64,000 nucleotides of DNA from Marinobacter gudaonensis (GTDB lineage Bacteria; Pseudomonadota; Gammaproteobacteria; Pseudomonadales; Oleiphilaceae), in the NCBI RefSeq assembly GCF_900115175.1, contig NZ_FOYV01000003.1, positions 1 through 64,000 of the forward strand, written 5' to 3'. Both the position numbers and the translations under genes were made by a program. The notes under the pieces are model-generated. The model made no database searches and had not been told where the DNA came from. It was given only the letters and a program-made list of their open reading frames with translations. This document shows positions 1-7,597 of the stretch, one piece after another. The stretch's first letter is position 1, and every line of letters begins with the position of its first letter.

Positions 1-1
1 G

Positions 2-25
2 ACGGCAGCGAAAGTCTCGGATTGA
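2..25 (+). CDS. 3' end of a cassette gene cut by the window edge
   Basis: The frame starting at base 2 reads TAAKVSD and stops with TGA at 23-25, immediately before the R'' box of the first attC site. Every other cassette here has its stop at or just before R'', so this is probably the tail of the preceding cassette's gene. Seven residues cannot identify the product. Confidence 0.45.
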   Translation, partial: TAAKVSD

Positions 26-97
26 ATTTAACCAAGTGGTCAACGGGACGCCTACTACGCTGCGCTCCGTAGCCGCCCATTACCACCGGCGTTATGC
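26..97 (+). repeat. attC site 1
   Basis: R'' is ATTTAAC (26-32) and R' is GTTATGC (91-97). The inner arms pair as AAGTGGT near 33-40 with ACCACC near 83-88, with a hairpin (ctacgctgcgctccgtag) at the tip. It closes the cassette cut by the window edge. Confidence 0.85.
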
Positions 98-112
98 TCA
101 CAAGGATTTCGA

Positions 113-508
113 GTGCCTTACAAAATGAATCCCCAACAATTCGATGCTGTGTTAGCACTTAGCAGTGCTGACCGAAGCTCTCATTTTGTTGGAAAGGTTG
201 CTGATTGGGAGCAGTTGTGGGGTGTCAAAAACGATCTTGGCTGGCTGGTTCCGATCACTCCCGAAGATTTAGAGTATTTCCCCGTTTGGCCGCACCCCGA
301 GTATGCTCAAAAGATTGTTGATGAGCATTTCCCTGGCCATCATGCGGTAGAGATACCACTTGAAGAATTTCTATCCCATTGGCTGCCAACCTTTGAGGCT
401 GACAATGTTAAGGTCGCGGTATTTCCAAACAAAGAGTGGGTTTTCTGGGTTATGGAGCCGTTCGACTTGGCGCAATGCCTAAGAGATGAGGCCTCTCAGT
501 ATGAGTAA
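113..508 (+). CDS. DUF2750 family protein (integron cassette)
   Basis: A 131-residue protein starting with GTG. The start is preferred over the in-frame ATG at 125 because AAGGA lies at 102-106, about 6 bases upstream. It matches my recollection of the DUF2750 family over its whole length: a KVADWEQLWGVK block, a LGWLV stretch, WPHPEYAQ, IPLEEFLSHWLP and KVAVFPN. The family is small, cytoplasmic and of unknown function, and is found widely in Gammaproteobacteria, including as mobile cassettes. It fills its cassette alone, between attC sites ending at 97 and starting at 512. Family membership is recognised from sequence; no role is inferred. Confidence 0.82.
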   Translation: MPYKMNPQQFDAVLALSSADRSSHFVGKVADWEQLWGVKNDLGWLVPITPEDLEYFPVWPHPEYAQKIVDEHFPGHHAVEIPLEEFLSHWLPTFEADNVKVAVFPNKEWVFWVMEPFDLAQCLRDEASQYE

Positions 509-511
509 AAA

Positions 512-595
512 GCATAACCATCGCAGGCACGGCGACGTCTTTTCCATTGCGGCTTCGCCTCCATTCCAAAGCCGCGCATGCTGCGGGCGTTAAAT
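512..595 (+). repeat. attC site 2
   Basis: R'' GCATAAC (512-518) and R' GTTAAAT (589-595). The site is closely similar to the attC at 4203-4286, sharing GCAGGCACGGCGACG and GCGCATGCTGC, so both cassettes probably came from the same attC lineage. Confidence 0.88.
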
Positions 596-606
596 GGATA
601 AGATCC

Positions 607-978
607 ATGGAAGATCCCTATTACATAGCGAAACTGAAGGAAAGCATTCCCTTAGTTATCGAGCATGCCTCCTGGGAAAATGAGGAGCTAATTGTCTCAG
701 GCTCTAACTGGTCTTTTGCTGCACGCTCTGCTTGGCGAGTAAGTTCAAAAAAAGGATTCGAGTACGGAGCAGAGGCAGAACCCACGCAGGACCAGGTTCG
801 GAGCTTGATAGGAGCAAAGATAATAGAAGCCAGTCCGTCCGGTATTGTGCCTCTCGACGTTGTGCTGCACTTAAACGATGGATTGGCGATTGAATGCTTT
901 TCCGCAACTCATTACGAGCCCTGGGTGCTCAAGCTACCGGATGGGACAATTATGGTTGCGGACGGTAGCATCGGTTAA
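607..978 (+). CDS. Hypothetical cassette protein, 123 aa
   Basis: The start is ATG 607, the first start codon after the attC R' box in this frame; upstream codons of the same frame lie inside the attC palindrome and are not expected to be translated. The product begins MEDPYYIAKLKESIPL and is an acidic, probably mainly beta protein with no signal peptide or membrane segment. Alternating short strands such as ELIVSGSNWSF, DVVLHLNDGLAIECF and EPWVLKLPDGTIMVADG suggest a compact beta fold seen in small immunity-type proteins, but that is only an impression. I do not recognise the family. Confidence 0.7.
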   Translation: MEDPYYIAKLKESIPLVIEHASWENEELIVSGSNWSFAARSAWRVSSKKGFEYGAEAEPTQDQVRSLIGAKIIEASPSGIVPLDVVLHLNDGLAIECFSATHYEPWVLKLPDGTIMVADGSIG

Positions 979-988
979 GCCCGCTACC

Positions 989-1060
989 ATTTAACCAATG
1001 CGTCAATGGGACCGGTTTTCCGCTGGCGCTCCAAACCGGCCCGTTACGCTGGCGTTAGTG
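989..1060 (+). repeat. attC site 3
   Basis: R'' ATTTAAC (989-995) and R' GTTAGTG (1054-1060). The arms GACCGGTTTTCCG and CCAAACCGGCCC form the extended palindrome. It lies 11 bp after the stop at 978. Confidence 0.85.
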
Positions 1061-1063
1061 AGC

Positions 1064-1561
1064 ATGGATATGTCTAGTCCTGAGCCAATTTTCATCGCTA
1101 GGTATGCTGCTGGGGGATTGAGCACCGAAGATCTTGTTGAGTATGCAGACAGGAAGCTAATGGAAGGTGCCTATTCTGACTACCTAGTAGCTATTCTGGA
1201 TGAGACCGCAAAAAACTGGGATGCCATTTCACCTCTTTTCGAATTGGCTGTCAGGGATTTGGGGTATGCGATGCCAAGTTTCGAAAAAGCGATCCTTCAG
1301 CTTGTCCGTCACCACCTTGAGTTGATTGCGGCTGGTGAGGTGGACCCACTCTTTGAACTTTCGGTTCTGTGGCGGGACATCAAACGCTTCGATCTCCACA
1401 AAGATGTGAAGCATTACGTTGGTGACTCCATCGGAGTGGAGACGCTCTATGGCCTGTACTTCGCCGTCGATGATTTGGACGATTCTAAAAGGGATGCAGG
1501 TATGCAAAAGATCAAATCTGAGATTGTCGCAGAGAGTGAACGATGGCTCGAGAATCACTAA
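1064..1561 (+). CDS. Hypothetical cassette protein, 165 aa
   Basis: ATG 1064 is chosen because it is the first ATG after the R' box at 1054-1060; the upstream frame is attC sequence. GTG 1058, inside R', is an alternative. The protein (MDMSSPEPIFIARYAAGG...) looks soluble and helical, with an acidic helix LSTEDLVEYADRKLMEG near residues 19-35 and a C-terminal helix rich in Asp, Lys and Glu. There are no membrane segments, cysteine clusters or recognised motifs. The stop TAA at 1559-1561 forms part of the next R'' box. Function unknown. Confidence 0.75.
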   Translation: MDMSSPEPIFIARYAAGGLSTEDLVEYADRKLMEGAYSDYLVAILDETAKNWDAISPLFELAVRDLGYAMPSFEKAILQLVRHHLELIAAGEVDPLFELSVLWRDIKRFDLHKDVKHYVGDSIGVETLYGLYFAVDDLDDSKRDAGMQKIKSEIVAESERWLENH

Positions 1562-1616
1562 CAAGTCACAGCACCGGACGCCATTGGCATGGCGCCGGTG
1601 TGCTTCAGCGTTAGGC
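1556..1616 (+). repeat. attC site 4
   Basis: R'' CACTAAC (1556-1562) overlaps the stop codon of the preceding gene; R' GTTAGGC (1610-1616). A short, about 61-bp site with the stem CACCGGACGCC / GGCGCCGGTG. Confidence 0.85.
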
Positions 1617-1622
1617 AGGTCG

Positions 1623-2087
1623 ATGAACAAAGCTTTGGTGTTTTTTTCAGCCCTATTGGTCTCTCATTTAGTTCAGGGAGCGGGAATGAGTATTCAGGAT
1701 CACCCAAGATATGGGCCCAATCCGGTCTACATCTTCTTCGAGGCATACATCCAAGACGTGATCGGGTACTTGCCAGAAGATAAGTCGGCATCAATTCAGA
1801 GCATGAATATCCAGCGAGTGTTCGATACCCAGGCATCCGATTGGAGAGCGGTTGTGAAGGAGACCCTTCACTTATCCGACACCATCGACGTTGCCATCCT
1901 TGACCTTTGGTACCGCAATCGTGAGCACTTCACTTCAGAATCTGGTGAATATGACCCTGTGTGGTTTAGCCAAATATTCACGGACGAATACATGAAAGAG
2001 GGTAGTACCGTTGACGTGTGGCCTGAAGGTGCACTGGCGGCTGCAAAAAATCGAATTGCTCAGGCGAAGTCCAGTGAAAGTAAATAG
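1623..2087 (+). CDS. Hypothetical exported cassette protein, 154 aa
   Basis: Start ATG 1623 lies 7 bp after the attC R' box; the frame stays open far upstream but that part is the previous cassette. The first 22 residues (MNKALVFFSALLVSHLVQGA) form a signal peptide with a Lys at position 3, a hydrophobic core and small residues near a probable cleavage point (QGA-G). The mature part of about 130 residues is soluble, with aromatic-rich stretches PNPVYIFFEAY and DVAILDLWYRNREHF and an acidic patch. There is no lipobox cysteine, so a free periplasmic or secreted protein is expected. Family not recognised. Confidence 0.75.
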   Translation: MNKALVFFSALLVSHLVQGAGMSIQDHPRYGPNPVYIFFEAYIQDVIGYLPEDKSASIQSMNIQRVFDTQASDWRAVVKETLHLSDTIDVAILDLWYRNREHFTSESGEYDPVWFSQIFTDEYMKEGSTVDVWPEGALAAAKNRIAQAKSSESK

Positions 2088-2174
2088 GCCTAACAAGGCC
2101 ATGAAGGTTGTTCCGGGCCTTTGGCCCTCCACCGGACGCCCCTGTCGGGGCGCCGCTTATGGCTGGCGTTAGAA
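2088..2174 (+). repeat. attC site 5
   Basis: R'' GCCTAAC (2088-2094) and R' GTTAGAA (2168-2174). Nearly the same site as 4539-4625, sharing TTCCGGGCC, GGCCCTCCACCGGACGCC and GCGCCGCTTATGG; the differing stem bases are mostly compensated. Confidence 0.92.
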
Positions 2175-2187
2175 ACGAGGGGAGACT

Positions 2188-3126
2188 GTGAAAAACTTGC
2201 TAATCGGGAACGGCCTTTCTATTTCAATTTCTCCAGACTTCTCCTACTCGTCTCTGCGTGAAAAGGTCACTAGAGAGTCCTCCCCGGCTGTAGATCGTCT
2301 GTTTAAAAAGTTAAACACTGTAGATTTTGAGCATCTCTTAACCAAAGTTCGAGATGCAAGAGATGTAATGGAGGCGATCACTGACGGACAGGTAATTGTG
2401 AGCCAATCAATTAGTGATGAGATTCGCGCCAAACTGATTGAAGCTATACAAAGCATGAACCCTCGCGGCCCTATGGACCATGGACTAGACCCGCAGCAGT
2501 TAAATAAAGCGCTAAAAAAGTATAACAACACATTTACAACAAATTATGACATATATCTTTATTGGGCCCGAAGGGGGCGAGAAAGTTTTAATATTATTGA
2601 CTTTTTCTTTGAAGATGGGTGTTTTGATCGAACGAATGTAGACAAGCGTGGAAGAGATGCAATTTACTTTTTGCACGGAGCGCTTTTTATTTTTGAAATT
2701 GACAGCAAAATAAAGAAAATAAGTAAAGGAGAACATGCCACCTTAGACGAGGCTATTCAAGATCGTATAAGTAACGAAAACGGCTATCCTCTCTTCATCT
2801 CTGAGGGCTCGCCTGAGGAAAAGCTTGCAAATATCAAAAGTAATCAATATCTATCATTCTGTTATGATGAGCTGCGCTCAATGTCAGGCGAGTTGGATAT
2901 ATATGGGCATAGTCTGAACCCCGAAGTTGATGGTCATATTATAGAAGCTGTTAGGGAGTCAGCAGTAGAGAGAGTGCGCTTTTATCAGTTCAAGCTTAAT
3001 GAGCTGAGTAAAGGGGAGAAAGAACATCTTAACTCAACCTTGAATTCTAGATTGGGTGTCAAAGTTGAGCTTCATGACTCATCTGAGCATGATCTTTGCA
3101 AGTGGAGTATCTTTGAGGGTTTCTAA
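2188..3126 (+). CDS. DUF4917 family SIR2-like protein (cassette)
   Basis: 312 residues starting with GTG 2188, placed by the purine-rich ribosome site GAGGGGAGA at 2177-2185. The sequence carries the landmarks of DUF4917 as I recall them: NLLIGNGLSISI at the N terminus (nucleotide-binding loop), FSYSSL, VDFEHLL, FTTNYDIYLYW near the middle, FLHGALFIF, then SEGSPEEKLANIKSNQYLSFCY and a C-terminal IYGHSLNPEVDGHI. The GNG, TTNYD and LHGA motifs are those of SIR2-like Rossmann folds, members of which cleave NAD in several anti-phage systems. Function here is inferred, not shown. The cassette is clearly AT-rich compared with the core genome, suggesting recent transfer. The next cassette encodes a membrane protein of similar composition. 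Confidence 0.85.
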   Translation: MKNLLIGNGLSISISPDFSYSSLREKVTRESSPAVDRLFKKLNTVDFEHLLTKVRDARDVMEAITDGQVIVSQSISDEIRAKLIEAIQSMNPRGPMDHGLDPQQLNKALKKYNNTFTTNYDIYLYWARRGRESFNIIDFFFEDGCFDRTNVDKRGRDAIYFLHGALFIFEIDSKIKKISKGEHATLDEAIQDRISNENGYPLFISEGSPEEKLANIKSNQYLSFCYDELRSMSGELDIYGHSLNPEVDGHIIEAVRESAVERVRFYQFKLNELSKGEKEHLNSTLNSRLGVKVELHDSSEHDLCKWSIFEGF

Positions 3127-3192
3127 CAAGTGGCTGTTGTCGGACGCACCTGCGCTAGCGCTCCGGTGCGCCGCAAAGCCAAGGCGTTAGAA
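3121..3192 (+). repeat. attC site 6
   Basis: R'' TTCTAAC (3121-3127) overlaps the stop of the DUF4917 gene; R' GTTAGAA (3186-3192). Almost identical to 5683-5753, sharing AACAAGTGGCTGTTGTCGG and the tip GCGCTCCGG. Confidence 0.92.
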
Positions 3193-3209
3193 TTTATAGA
3201 GGATTCCAA

Positions 3210-4208
3210 GTGGAGAGAGTAGAGCAATACAAGCAGACTTTCGGAAAGTTCGTTTTTAGTGAATTTGTTATATTTTTATCGCAAATCGCAGTATTTTTTA
3301 TGGTTGCTGTTTTTACTTCGAATTTTCTTAATAGCGAAGATAAGCTAGTAGAGTTTGCCAACCAAAAAATCAACAGCGGTGCATTGTCGGAAATCGGACT
3401 TACTTTTTTGGCAATTCTAATGGTTATAGGGTTATTTTCAGCTATTGGGAAGGTTTTTGACAATAAATATGTTGATTCTTATGTCGATGAAGTTCTTCGA
3501 GAAATGCCGAAAACTATATATGTTTTTGGTTCAGCGGCCACAGCAACAATGCTAGCTATTTCTTTATTTGTTTATCGGAACCCTGAAACTGGGCCTTCAG
3601 CACAGGGAATAGCATTTTTGTCATTATTTTTCGCTTTCGTGGCCTTTGTGTATGGCTGTGGATTTAGTTTCGCATTTAAGCGAAAGACCCACATCTGCAA
3701 GAGTTTTGGAAAAAATATAAAGCAAAATATCAGCGCACCGGGTGAGTGTAAAGTTAAAGGTCACTCCTTGCAGAACATAGAATTTTTTAATTTTTGTGTT
3801 GCTGATATTTTGGGTGCTTGTTATGAGCAGTTCCCGGTCAAAGTAGATCTAAAGTTTGATGAAATTGGAAGCCGGGTGGCTAGTCAATTTCCATCCGAGG
3901 ACAACGAAGATTTCTTTAATACAGTAATGACCTCTTCGGAAGTGGCGGCAGCGACTATCCGGTGGTTGTCTAGTGCCGGTTATTTATGGGTGGGTAACGA
4001 ATTTTATGGGGGTGTATCTAACTCAACATTAACACCAAAAAGTCTAGAACTTCTGAATATGGTTCCGGACGCTATTCAACAGAAAACATCTATCGGAGGT
4101 GTCTTGGCCTCAGAGTCCAAAAATCTCGGACGTGAGGGGGTGTTGTCAATTGTTCGTACCGTATTAGCTGAGGGTGCTAAGCTATCGCTTCGAGGTAATA
4201 ATTTCTAA
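3210..4208 (+). CDS. Four-helix membrane protein with cytoplasmic C-terminal domain (cassette)
   Basis: 332 residues from GTG 3210; AGAGGA at 3198-3203 is a suitable ribosome site. Four hydrophobic segments lie near residues 18-37, 62-80, 103-121 and 133-155. The remaining about 175 residues are soluble: a region around residues 220-290 (SSEVAAATIRWLSSAGYLWV ... LTPKSLELLNMVP) has the strand-helix look of a winged helix, ending in a helix-rich tail. No family recognised. The gene is strikingly AT-rich, like the preceding DUF4917 cassette, and unlike the flanking core genome. A membrane partner for the SIR2-like protein is possible, but each has its own attC, so they are not obligately linked. 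Confidence 0.78.
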   Translation: MERVEQYKQTFGKFVFSEFVIFLSQIAVFFMVAVFTSNFLNSEDKLVEFANQKINSGALSEIGLTFLAILMVIGLFSAIGKVFDNKYVDSYVDEVLREMPKTIYVFGSAATATMLAISLFVYRNPETGPSAQGIAFLSLFFAFVAFVYGCGFSFAFKRKTHICKSFGKNIKQNISAPGECKVKGHSLQNIEFFNFCVADILGACYEQFPVKVDLKFDEIGSRVASQFPSEDNEDFFNTVMTSSEVAAATIRWLSSAGYLWVGNEFYGGVSNSTLTPKSLELLNMVPDAIQQKTSIGGVLASESKNLGREGVLSIVRTVLAEGAKLSLRGNNF

Positions 4209-4286
4209 CCAGTGCAGGCACGGCGACGCCCTCTACATTGCGCCTTTGGCTCCATTCCAAGGGCGCGCATGCTGCAAGCGTTAAGT
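4203..4286 (+). repeat. attC site 7
   Basis: R'' TTCTAAC (4203-4209) and R' GTTAAGT (4280-4286). Same type as the site at 512-595. Confidence 0.88.
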
Positions 4287-4305
4287 TCCAAGAAAGGAGC
4301 CGAAA

Positions 4306-4536
4306 GTGACTAAAGTTCACGAGATATTCTCTCAACAGCTCGATAATGGGAAAGAGGGCTCACTGGGAATTGATGACGAAACAAACCTCTATTGGAATGG
4401 AAAGCGTATCGTCACAGAGCAGAAAATTAAGCTTCAGTGGTGGGTTAACGTTTCAGTGATCGTTGCATCTTTCGCCACTGCAATTATGGCCGCAGTGGCG
4501 ATATTAGAGTTTCTCAGCCATGGGGAATGTGGGTAA
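4306..4536 (+). CDS. Small single-pass membrane protein, 76 aa (cassette)
   Basis: GTG 4306 is supported by AAAGGAG at about 4291-4297. The N-terminal 44 residues are polar and acidic (a short motif DDETNLYWNGKRIV), followed by one membrane helix at about residues 46-69 (WWVNVSVIVASFATAIMAAV) and a very short tail. The layout of a small cytoplasmic segment plus one C-terminal anchor is frequent among integron cassette proteins of unknown role. No signal peptide or catalytic motif is visible. It could be a regulatory or toxin-like membrane peptide, but nothing in the sequence proves that. Confidence 0.72.
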   Translation: MTKVHEIFSQQLDNGKEGSLGIDDETNLYWNGKRIVTEQKIKLQWWVNVSVIVASFATAIMAAVAILEFLSHGECG

Positions 4537-4538
4537 AG

Positions 4539-4625
4539 ACTTAACAAAGCCATTAAGTCTGTTCCGGGCCGACGGCCCTCCACCGGACGCCCTTGACAGG
4601 GCGCCGCTTATGGCCGGCGTTAAGA
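4539..4625 (+). repeat. attC site 8
   Basis: R'' ACTTAAC (4539-4545) and R' GTTAAGA (4619-4625). Same type as 2088-2174. Confidence 0.92.
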
Positions 4626-4644
4626 GTAAGGGGACAACCAAACA

Positions 4645-5688
4645 ATGAAGCAACTTGCCAACAAATGGGCTGGGAGAATCTTTGGCACAAATACTGGCAA
4701 TGTTTTCCTTGCTTTAGACCAAGAGGGCAACTCGATAAAAGGACGCCTTCGGATCATGGATTCGATCTTTGGTGTGTCCGTCTATCAATGTGAAGGGTCG
4801 GTGGATAATGAAAGATTGATGATGGATTGCACGCCGGAATACGCACCGGAAGGCGTGGAATTGGGTAACGTAACAATTTCTGGTTCGCTTAACCGAGATG
4901 GCAACATTAGAGGCGACTGGGAATCCACCATAGGTACCGCTGGGACTTTTGAATTATTCCCTCATTCTAGCAACGATTCTCAATTCGCTGTGGAATCGAA
5001 GCCTGGTAACCCAGAGCAGATTCATAACAAAACGCTCCAAGTGGGTTCTCTGCGTTTGTTCAAGGAAGATGTCGTTCAACTCATCAATTTCATGAAGAAG
5101 GACTTCACGGCTGGGCGTGTTATTGTTACCTACGCCCAAAGAAGTAGTGAGCTTACAAAATATGCAGATGACTTTCTTGAGAAAATTGATGATATCGGCA
5201 CTCTCAATTATCTGAAACTTGTCATTCAAGAGCCTGAGGCGTACGGAATCAATCGTGTCATTGTCATTGAGTTTGTTCAGTCCGGCGCAAGTGAAATAAG
5301 AGTATCCGGTATTAACGAATCATGGGTTCTAGGGAAAGCTGAATCTCTATACCAGATACTGCGCCCAAAACAGAATTCTTTGGTCACCACGTATAGAAAG
5401 TACGGTTTAAATCTGAATGCGGTCATATTCATTGCAATGCTGATTGTGATACCCGACATAGAAAAATGGCAGGACCGTACCCTGTTTGTTGTGGTCGTTT
5501 TCGTTCTTTTGAGTTTTCTTCTTTTTGTTCACAATAAACTGATACCGAATACCGCTATTTACTTAGAACAATCGCGACCCGGTGTGTTTAAGCGAGCCTG
5601 GCCTAGTATTTTGTCTTGGCTAATAGCCGCCAGCAGTTCAATAGTGGCAGCGTATTTATATTCACTGCTTACCGGGCCGAGCTCTTAA
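4645..5688 (+). CDS. Hypothetical cassette protein with C-terminal membrane helices, 347 aa
   Basis: ATG 4645 follows AAGGGGA (about 4628-4634). The N-terminal about 110 residues look like a beta barrel-like domain built of repeats such as FLALDQEGNSIKGRLRI and GSLNRDGNIRGDWESTIGTA. The middle (residues 130-235) is mixed alpha-beta and polar. Three hydrophobic segments near residues 254-270, 277-296 and 318-340 anchor the C terminus, so the first 250 residues probably face the cytoplasm. No signal peptide is present. The N-terminal G-x-W-x-S-T-x-G-T-x-G-T-F pattern recurs in other hypothetical proteins I have seen, without known function. The stop codon overlaps the next attC. Confidence 0.75.
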   Translation: MKQLANKWAGRIFGTNTGNVFLALDQEGNSIKGRLRIMDSIFGVSVYQCEGSVDNERLMMDCTPEYAPEGVELGNVTISGSLNRDGNIRGDWESTIGTAGTFELFPHSSNDSQFAVESKPGNPEQIHNKTLQVGSLRLFKEDVVQLINFMKKDFTAGRVIVTYAQRSSELTKYADDFLEKIDDIGTLNYLKLVIQEPEAYGINRVIVIEFVQSGASEIRVSGINESWVLGKAESLYQILRPKQNSLVTTYRKYGLNLNAVIFIAMLIVIPDIEKWQDRTLFVVVVFVLLSFLLFVHNKLIPNTAIYLEQSRPGVFKRAWPSILSWLIAASSSIVAAYLYSLLTGPSS

Positions 5689-5753
5689 CAAGTGGCTGTT
5701 GTCGGACGCGCCTGCGCTGGCGCTCCGGAGCGCCGCAAAGCCAAGCGTTATGT
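5683..5753 (+). repeat. attC site 9
   Basis: R'' TCTTAAC (5683-5689) overlaps the stop codon; R' GTTATGT (5747-5753). Near-identical to 3121-3192 with one deleted base before R' and a compensated stem change (A-T to G-C type). Confidence 0.92.
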
Positions 5754-5776
5754 TTGAAGGGATTGGCTAGTTAATC

Positions 5777-6523
5777 ATGGAGTTCTTACTACAAGAAAAG
5801 CTTATGCTCCCTTTCCTGGCGACATTAGGTGCTTCCCTATCGGTGATCGCCATTCAGGCACTGGTGAGGTTTGAAAAAGAGCAGAAGCAGCGGTTGTTTA
5901 CTGCGAATTACATGCTAGATGTCGCCTATAGAATCCTTTATTCAGCCATCATCGTAAAGAAGCACACGATCGTCCCTCACATTCAGGCAACGGAACGAAT
6001 AATCGATGGTGATTCAGAACTCCTGAAAACGACTCTACTGGCCGATGAATTCGATATATTGAAAACAAAGTCTATGCAGTTTAATAACTTACCCGCCGAT
6101 TATAAGTTGCTCGTAGGTTACGACGATATTGAGCTTATCCAGGCTTTTGACATGCTGGTCTACTTGCATGAGGAAGACACTAACCAATCGCATCTGATCG
6201 ATTTCGTAAAAGAGAATCTAAAAAGCAGAGATGGGTTTTTGGCCAAAGATGAGGGCGCTCAAGCCGATATTTTGAATACCTACTGGGACATTTTGTCGAG
6301 CTTGGATCACGAGGCTGCGCGCCTCATGGTTTTCGTCAGAGATATGCTTCTACCAAGGCTGGAAAGGTACATTTCGGGCAAGCAGTTCCTGCTTTTCAAA
6401 ACGTCCGATGCAAAGAGAATAGAACATAGGATCAAAATGGTTATAGAGGAGTACGCTGATCTTTTTCCTGATTCTGGCTATATGGAAGAGGTCAGAGCTG
6501 GTGGGATACAGGGTGCACTTTAG
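5777..6523 (+). CDS. Hypothetical cassette protein with N-terminal membrane anchor, 248 aa
   Basis: ATG 5777 is the first start after attC; no strong ribosome site is seen. Residues 8-27 (KLMLPFLATLGASLSVIAIQ) are a hydrophobic anchor or uncleaved signal. They are followed by a long helical soluble domain with acidic and Leu-rich segments (DFVKENLKSRDGFLAKDEG, LMVFVRDMLLPRLERYISG). The balance of heptad-like helices suggests an all-alpha bundle. There is no recognised family or catalytic signature. Function unknown. Confidence 0.73.
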   Translation: MEFLLQEKLMLPFLATLGASLSVIAIQALVRFEKEQKQRLFTANYMLDVAYRILYSAIIVKKHTIVPHIQATERIIDGDSELLKTTLLADEFDILKTKSMQFNNLPADYKLLVGYDDIELIQAFDMLVYLHEEDTNQSHLIDFVKENLKSRDGFLAKDEGAQADILNTYWDILSSLDHEAARLMVFVRDMLLPRLERYISGKQFLLFKTSDAKRIEHRIKMVIEEYADLFPDSGYMEEVRAGGIQGAL

Positions 6524-6529
6524 CTGCGA

Positions 6530-6607
6530 ACATAACCAGGGGCTGGGGCGGACCGGTTTTCCGGCGCGTTGCGCCTTCAAATCGGCCACTGAGCCCAGGC
6601 GTTATGT
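6530..6607 (+). repeat. attC site 10
   Basis: R'' ACATAAC (6530-6536) and R' GTTATGT (6601-6607). The inner arms GGGGCTGGGGCGGACCGGTTT and the matching AAATCGGCC...GAGCCCAGGC form the palindrome. Confidence 0.9.
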
Positions 6608-6628
6608 TCTCGAAGGGTTGAAAGTTTT

Positions 6629-7069
6629 ATGGATGACTTCGCAACAAAAACTATTAAACCTACTGCTCAGGAGTATCTCAAAGCGCCACTTGACCAAGTA
6701 GTGGAGCGACTAAATAACAATCCTTCTGGGCATCAGAGCGAAGAAGCTTTAATTCAATCCGTGATCACTGTTAGGGCAGCCAAAGTTAATGAGAGTCTTT
6801 CAAAGAGGCTTAACTGGTTAACAGGCATTTTGGCGCTAGCAACAGTGGGGTTGGTAGTTGCTCCGTTTTTGACTCCATCCTTCGAGAAACAGCAATTGGA
6901 GGAGAAAATCGCCGATCAAGCTCGGGTTATTGATCATCAGAGGGATCGAATTACGCAACTTCTGAGTTCCGTGGAGGGGCTCGCCGAGAAGCAAAGACAG
7001 CTCTCAGTTGAAGTTGAAAAACATAACCAGGCGCTCCAGCCGACCGCTAAAGCGGTGGCTGAGCATTAG
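6629..7069 (+). CDS. Single-pass membrane protein with coiled coil, running into attC (cassette)
   Basis: 146 residues from ATG 6629. Residues 1-62 are polar, residues 66-84 (TGILALATVGLVVAPFLT) form one membrane helix, and residues 88-133 (QLEEKIADQARVIDHQRDRI...) form a heptad-patterned coiled coil. The last about 14 residues (NQALQPTAKAVAEH) are encoded by the attC site itself, because the stop lies at 7067-7069, just before R'. The C-terminal tail would therefore be recombination-site sequence. Function unknown; the layout suggests an oligomeric membrane protein. Confidence 0.75.
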   Translation: MDDFATKTIKPTAQEYLKAPLDQVVERLNNNPSGHQSEEALIQSVITVRAAKVNESLSKRLNWLTGILALATVGLVVAPFLTPSFEKQQLEEKIADQARVIDHQRDRITQLLSSVEGLAEKQRQLSVEVEKHNQALQPTAKAVAEH

Positions 7070-7077
7070 CGTTATAA
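7021..7077 (+). repeat. attC site 11 (translated)
   Basis: R'' ACATAAC (7021-7027) and R' GTTATAA (7071-7077). At 57 bp it is the shortest site here. Nearly all of it is translated as the C terminus of the preceding gene. Confidence 0.88.
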
Positions 7078-7091
7078 ATTGAGGTAGTCCA

Positions 7092-7502
7092 ATGACGGGC
7101 CTCGTATCCAAAATCCACCAAGGGCGATATGACTCCGAAAAGGAGCTGTTACGTCTCCGTGACAACGCTCTTGAGAGAGACAGGGTTGATGTCCTGGATG
7201 CCGTTCATCAACGGTTGAAGAAAAACTACCCCCTCATTTACCAGAGGCTAGTTGGCCCTCTCACCGATAGAACTCGAGATAAGAAGTTCAAATGCTATTG
7301 CAACAACCCGAAGAGTCTCCACGAGATCTATCTGGATATCATGGCGGGCCACGTTCATTATCATTCCTTGATCTGCGACGATTGTTGGCAAGAAGATCTC
7401 ACTAAAACGTGGGGCTACTACGGTTGGGCGAGCAAGCTAATTCCGCAAGAGGTGTGGCATGCACTCTGCGAAGAACGGGCGTACGACAAGTATGTTGAGT
7501 AA
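7092..7502 (+). CDS. Hypothetical cassette protein with possible zinc site, 136 aa
   Basis: ATG 7092 follows GAGGTAG (7081-7087). The N-terminal about 65 residues are basic and helical (KIHQGRYDSEKELLRLRDNA, AVHQRLKKNYPLIYQRLVG). Residues 74-97 carry CYCNNPKS, two histidines in AGHVHYHS and CDDCW, an arrangement able to bind one zinc ion. The C-terminal third is Trp/Tyr-rich (TWGYYGWASKLIPQEVWHALC). No membrane segment. Family not recognised; a small zinc-containing, possibly nucleic-acid-binding protein is a guess from the basic helices and the Cys/His pattern. Confidence 0.75.
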   Translation: MTGLVSKIHQGRYDSEKELLRLRDNALERDRVDVLDAVHQRLKKNYPLIYQRLVGPLTDRTRDKKFKCYCNNPKSLHEIYLDIMAGHVHYHSLICDDCWQEDLTKTWGYYGWASKLIPQEVWHALCEERAYDKYVE

Positions 7503-7503
7503 T

Positions 7504-7582
7504 TTATAACAAGGCGCAGCAGGTCGCGGCCGATGGCCGCCGGACGCCACTGACGTGGCGCCGCTGTGCTTCGGCGTTATAC
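7504..7582 (+). repeat. attC site 12
   Basis: R'' TTATAAC (7504-7510) and R' GTTATAC (7576-7582). Large stem: GGTCGCGGCCGATGGCCGCC and CCACTGACGTGGCGCC sub-hairpins. Confidence 0.92.
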
Positions 7583-7597
7583 GAAGAGCCGCATCTC

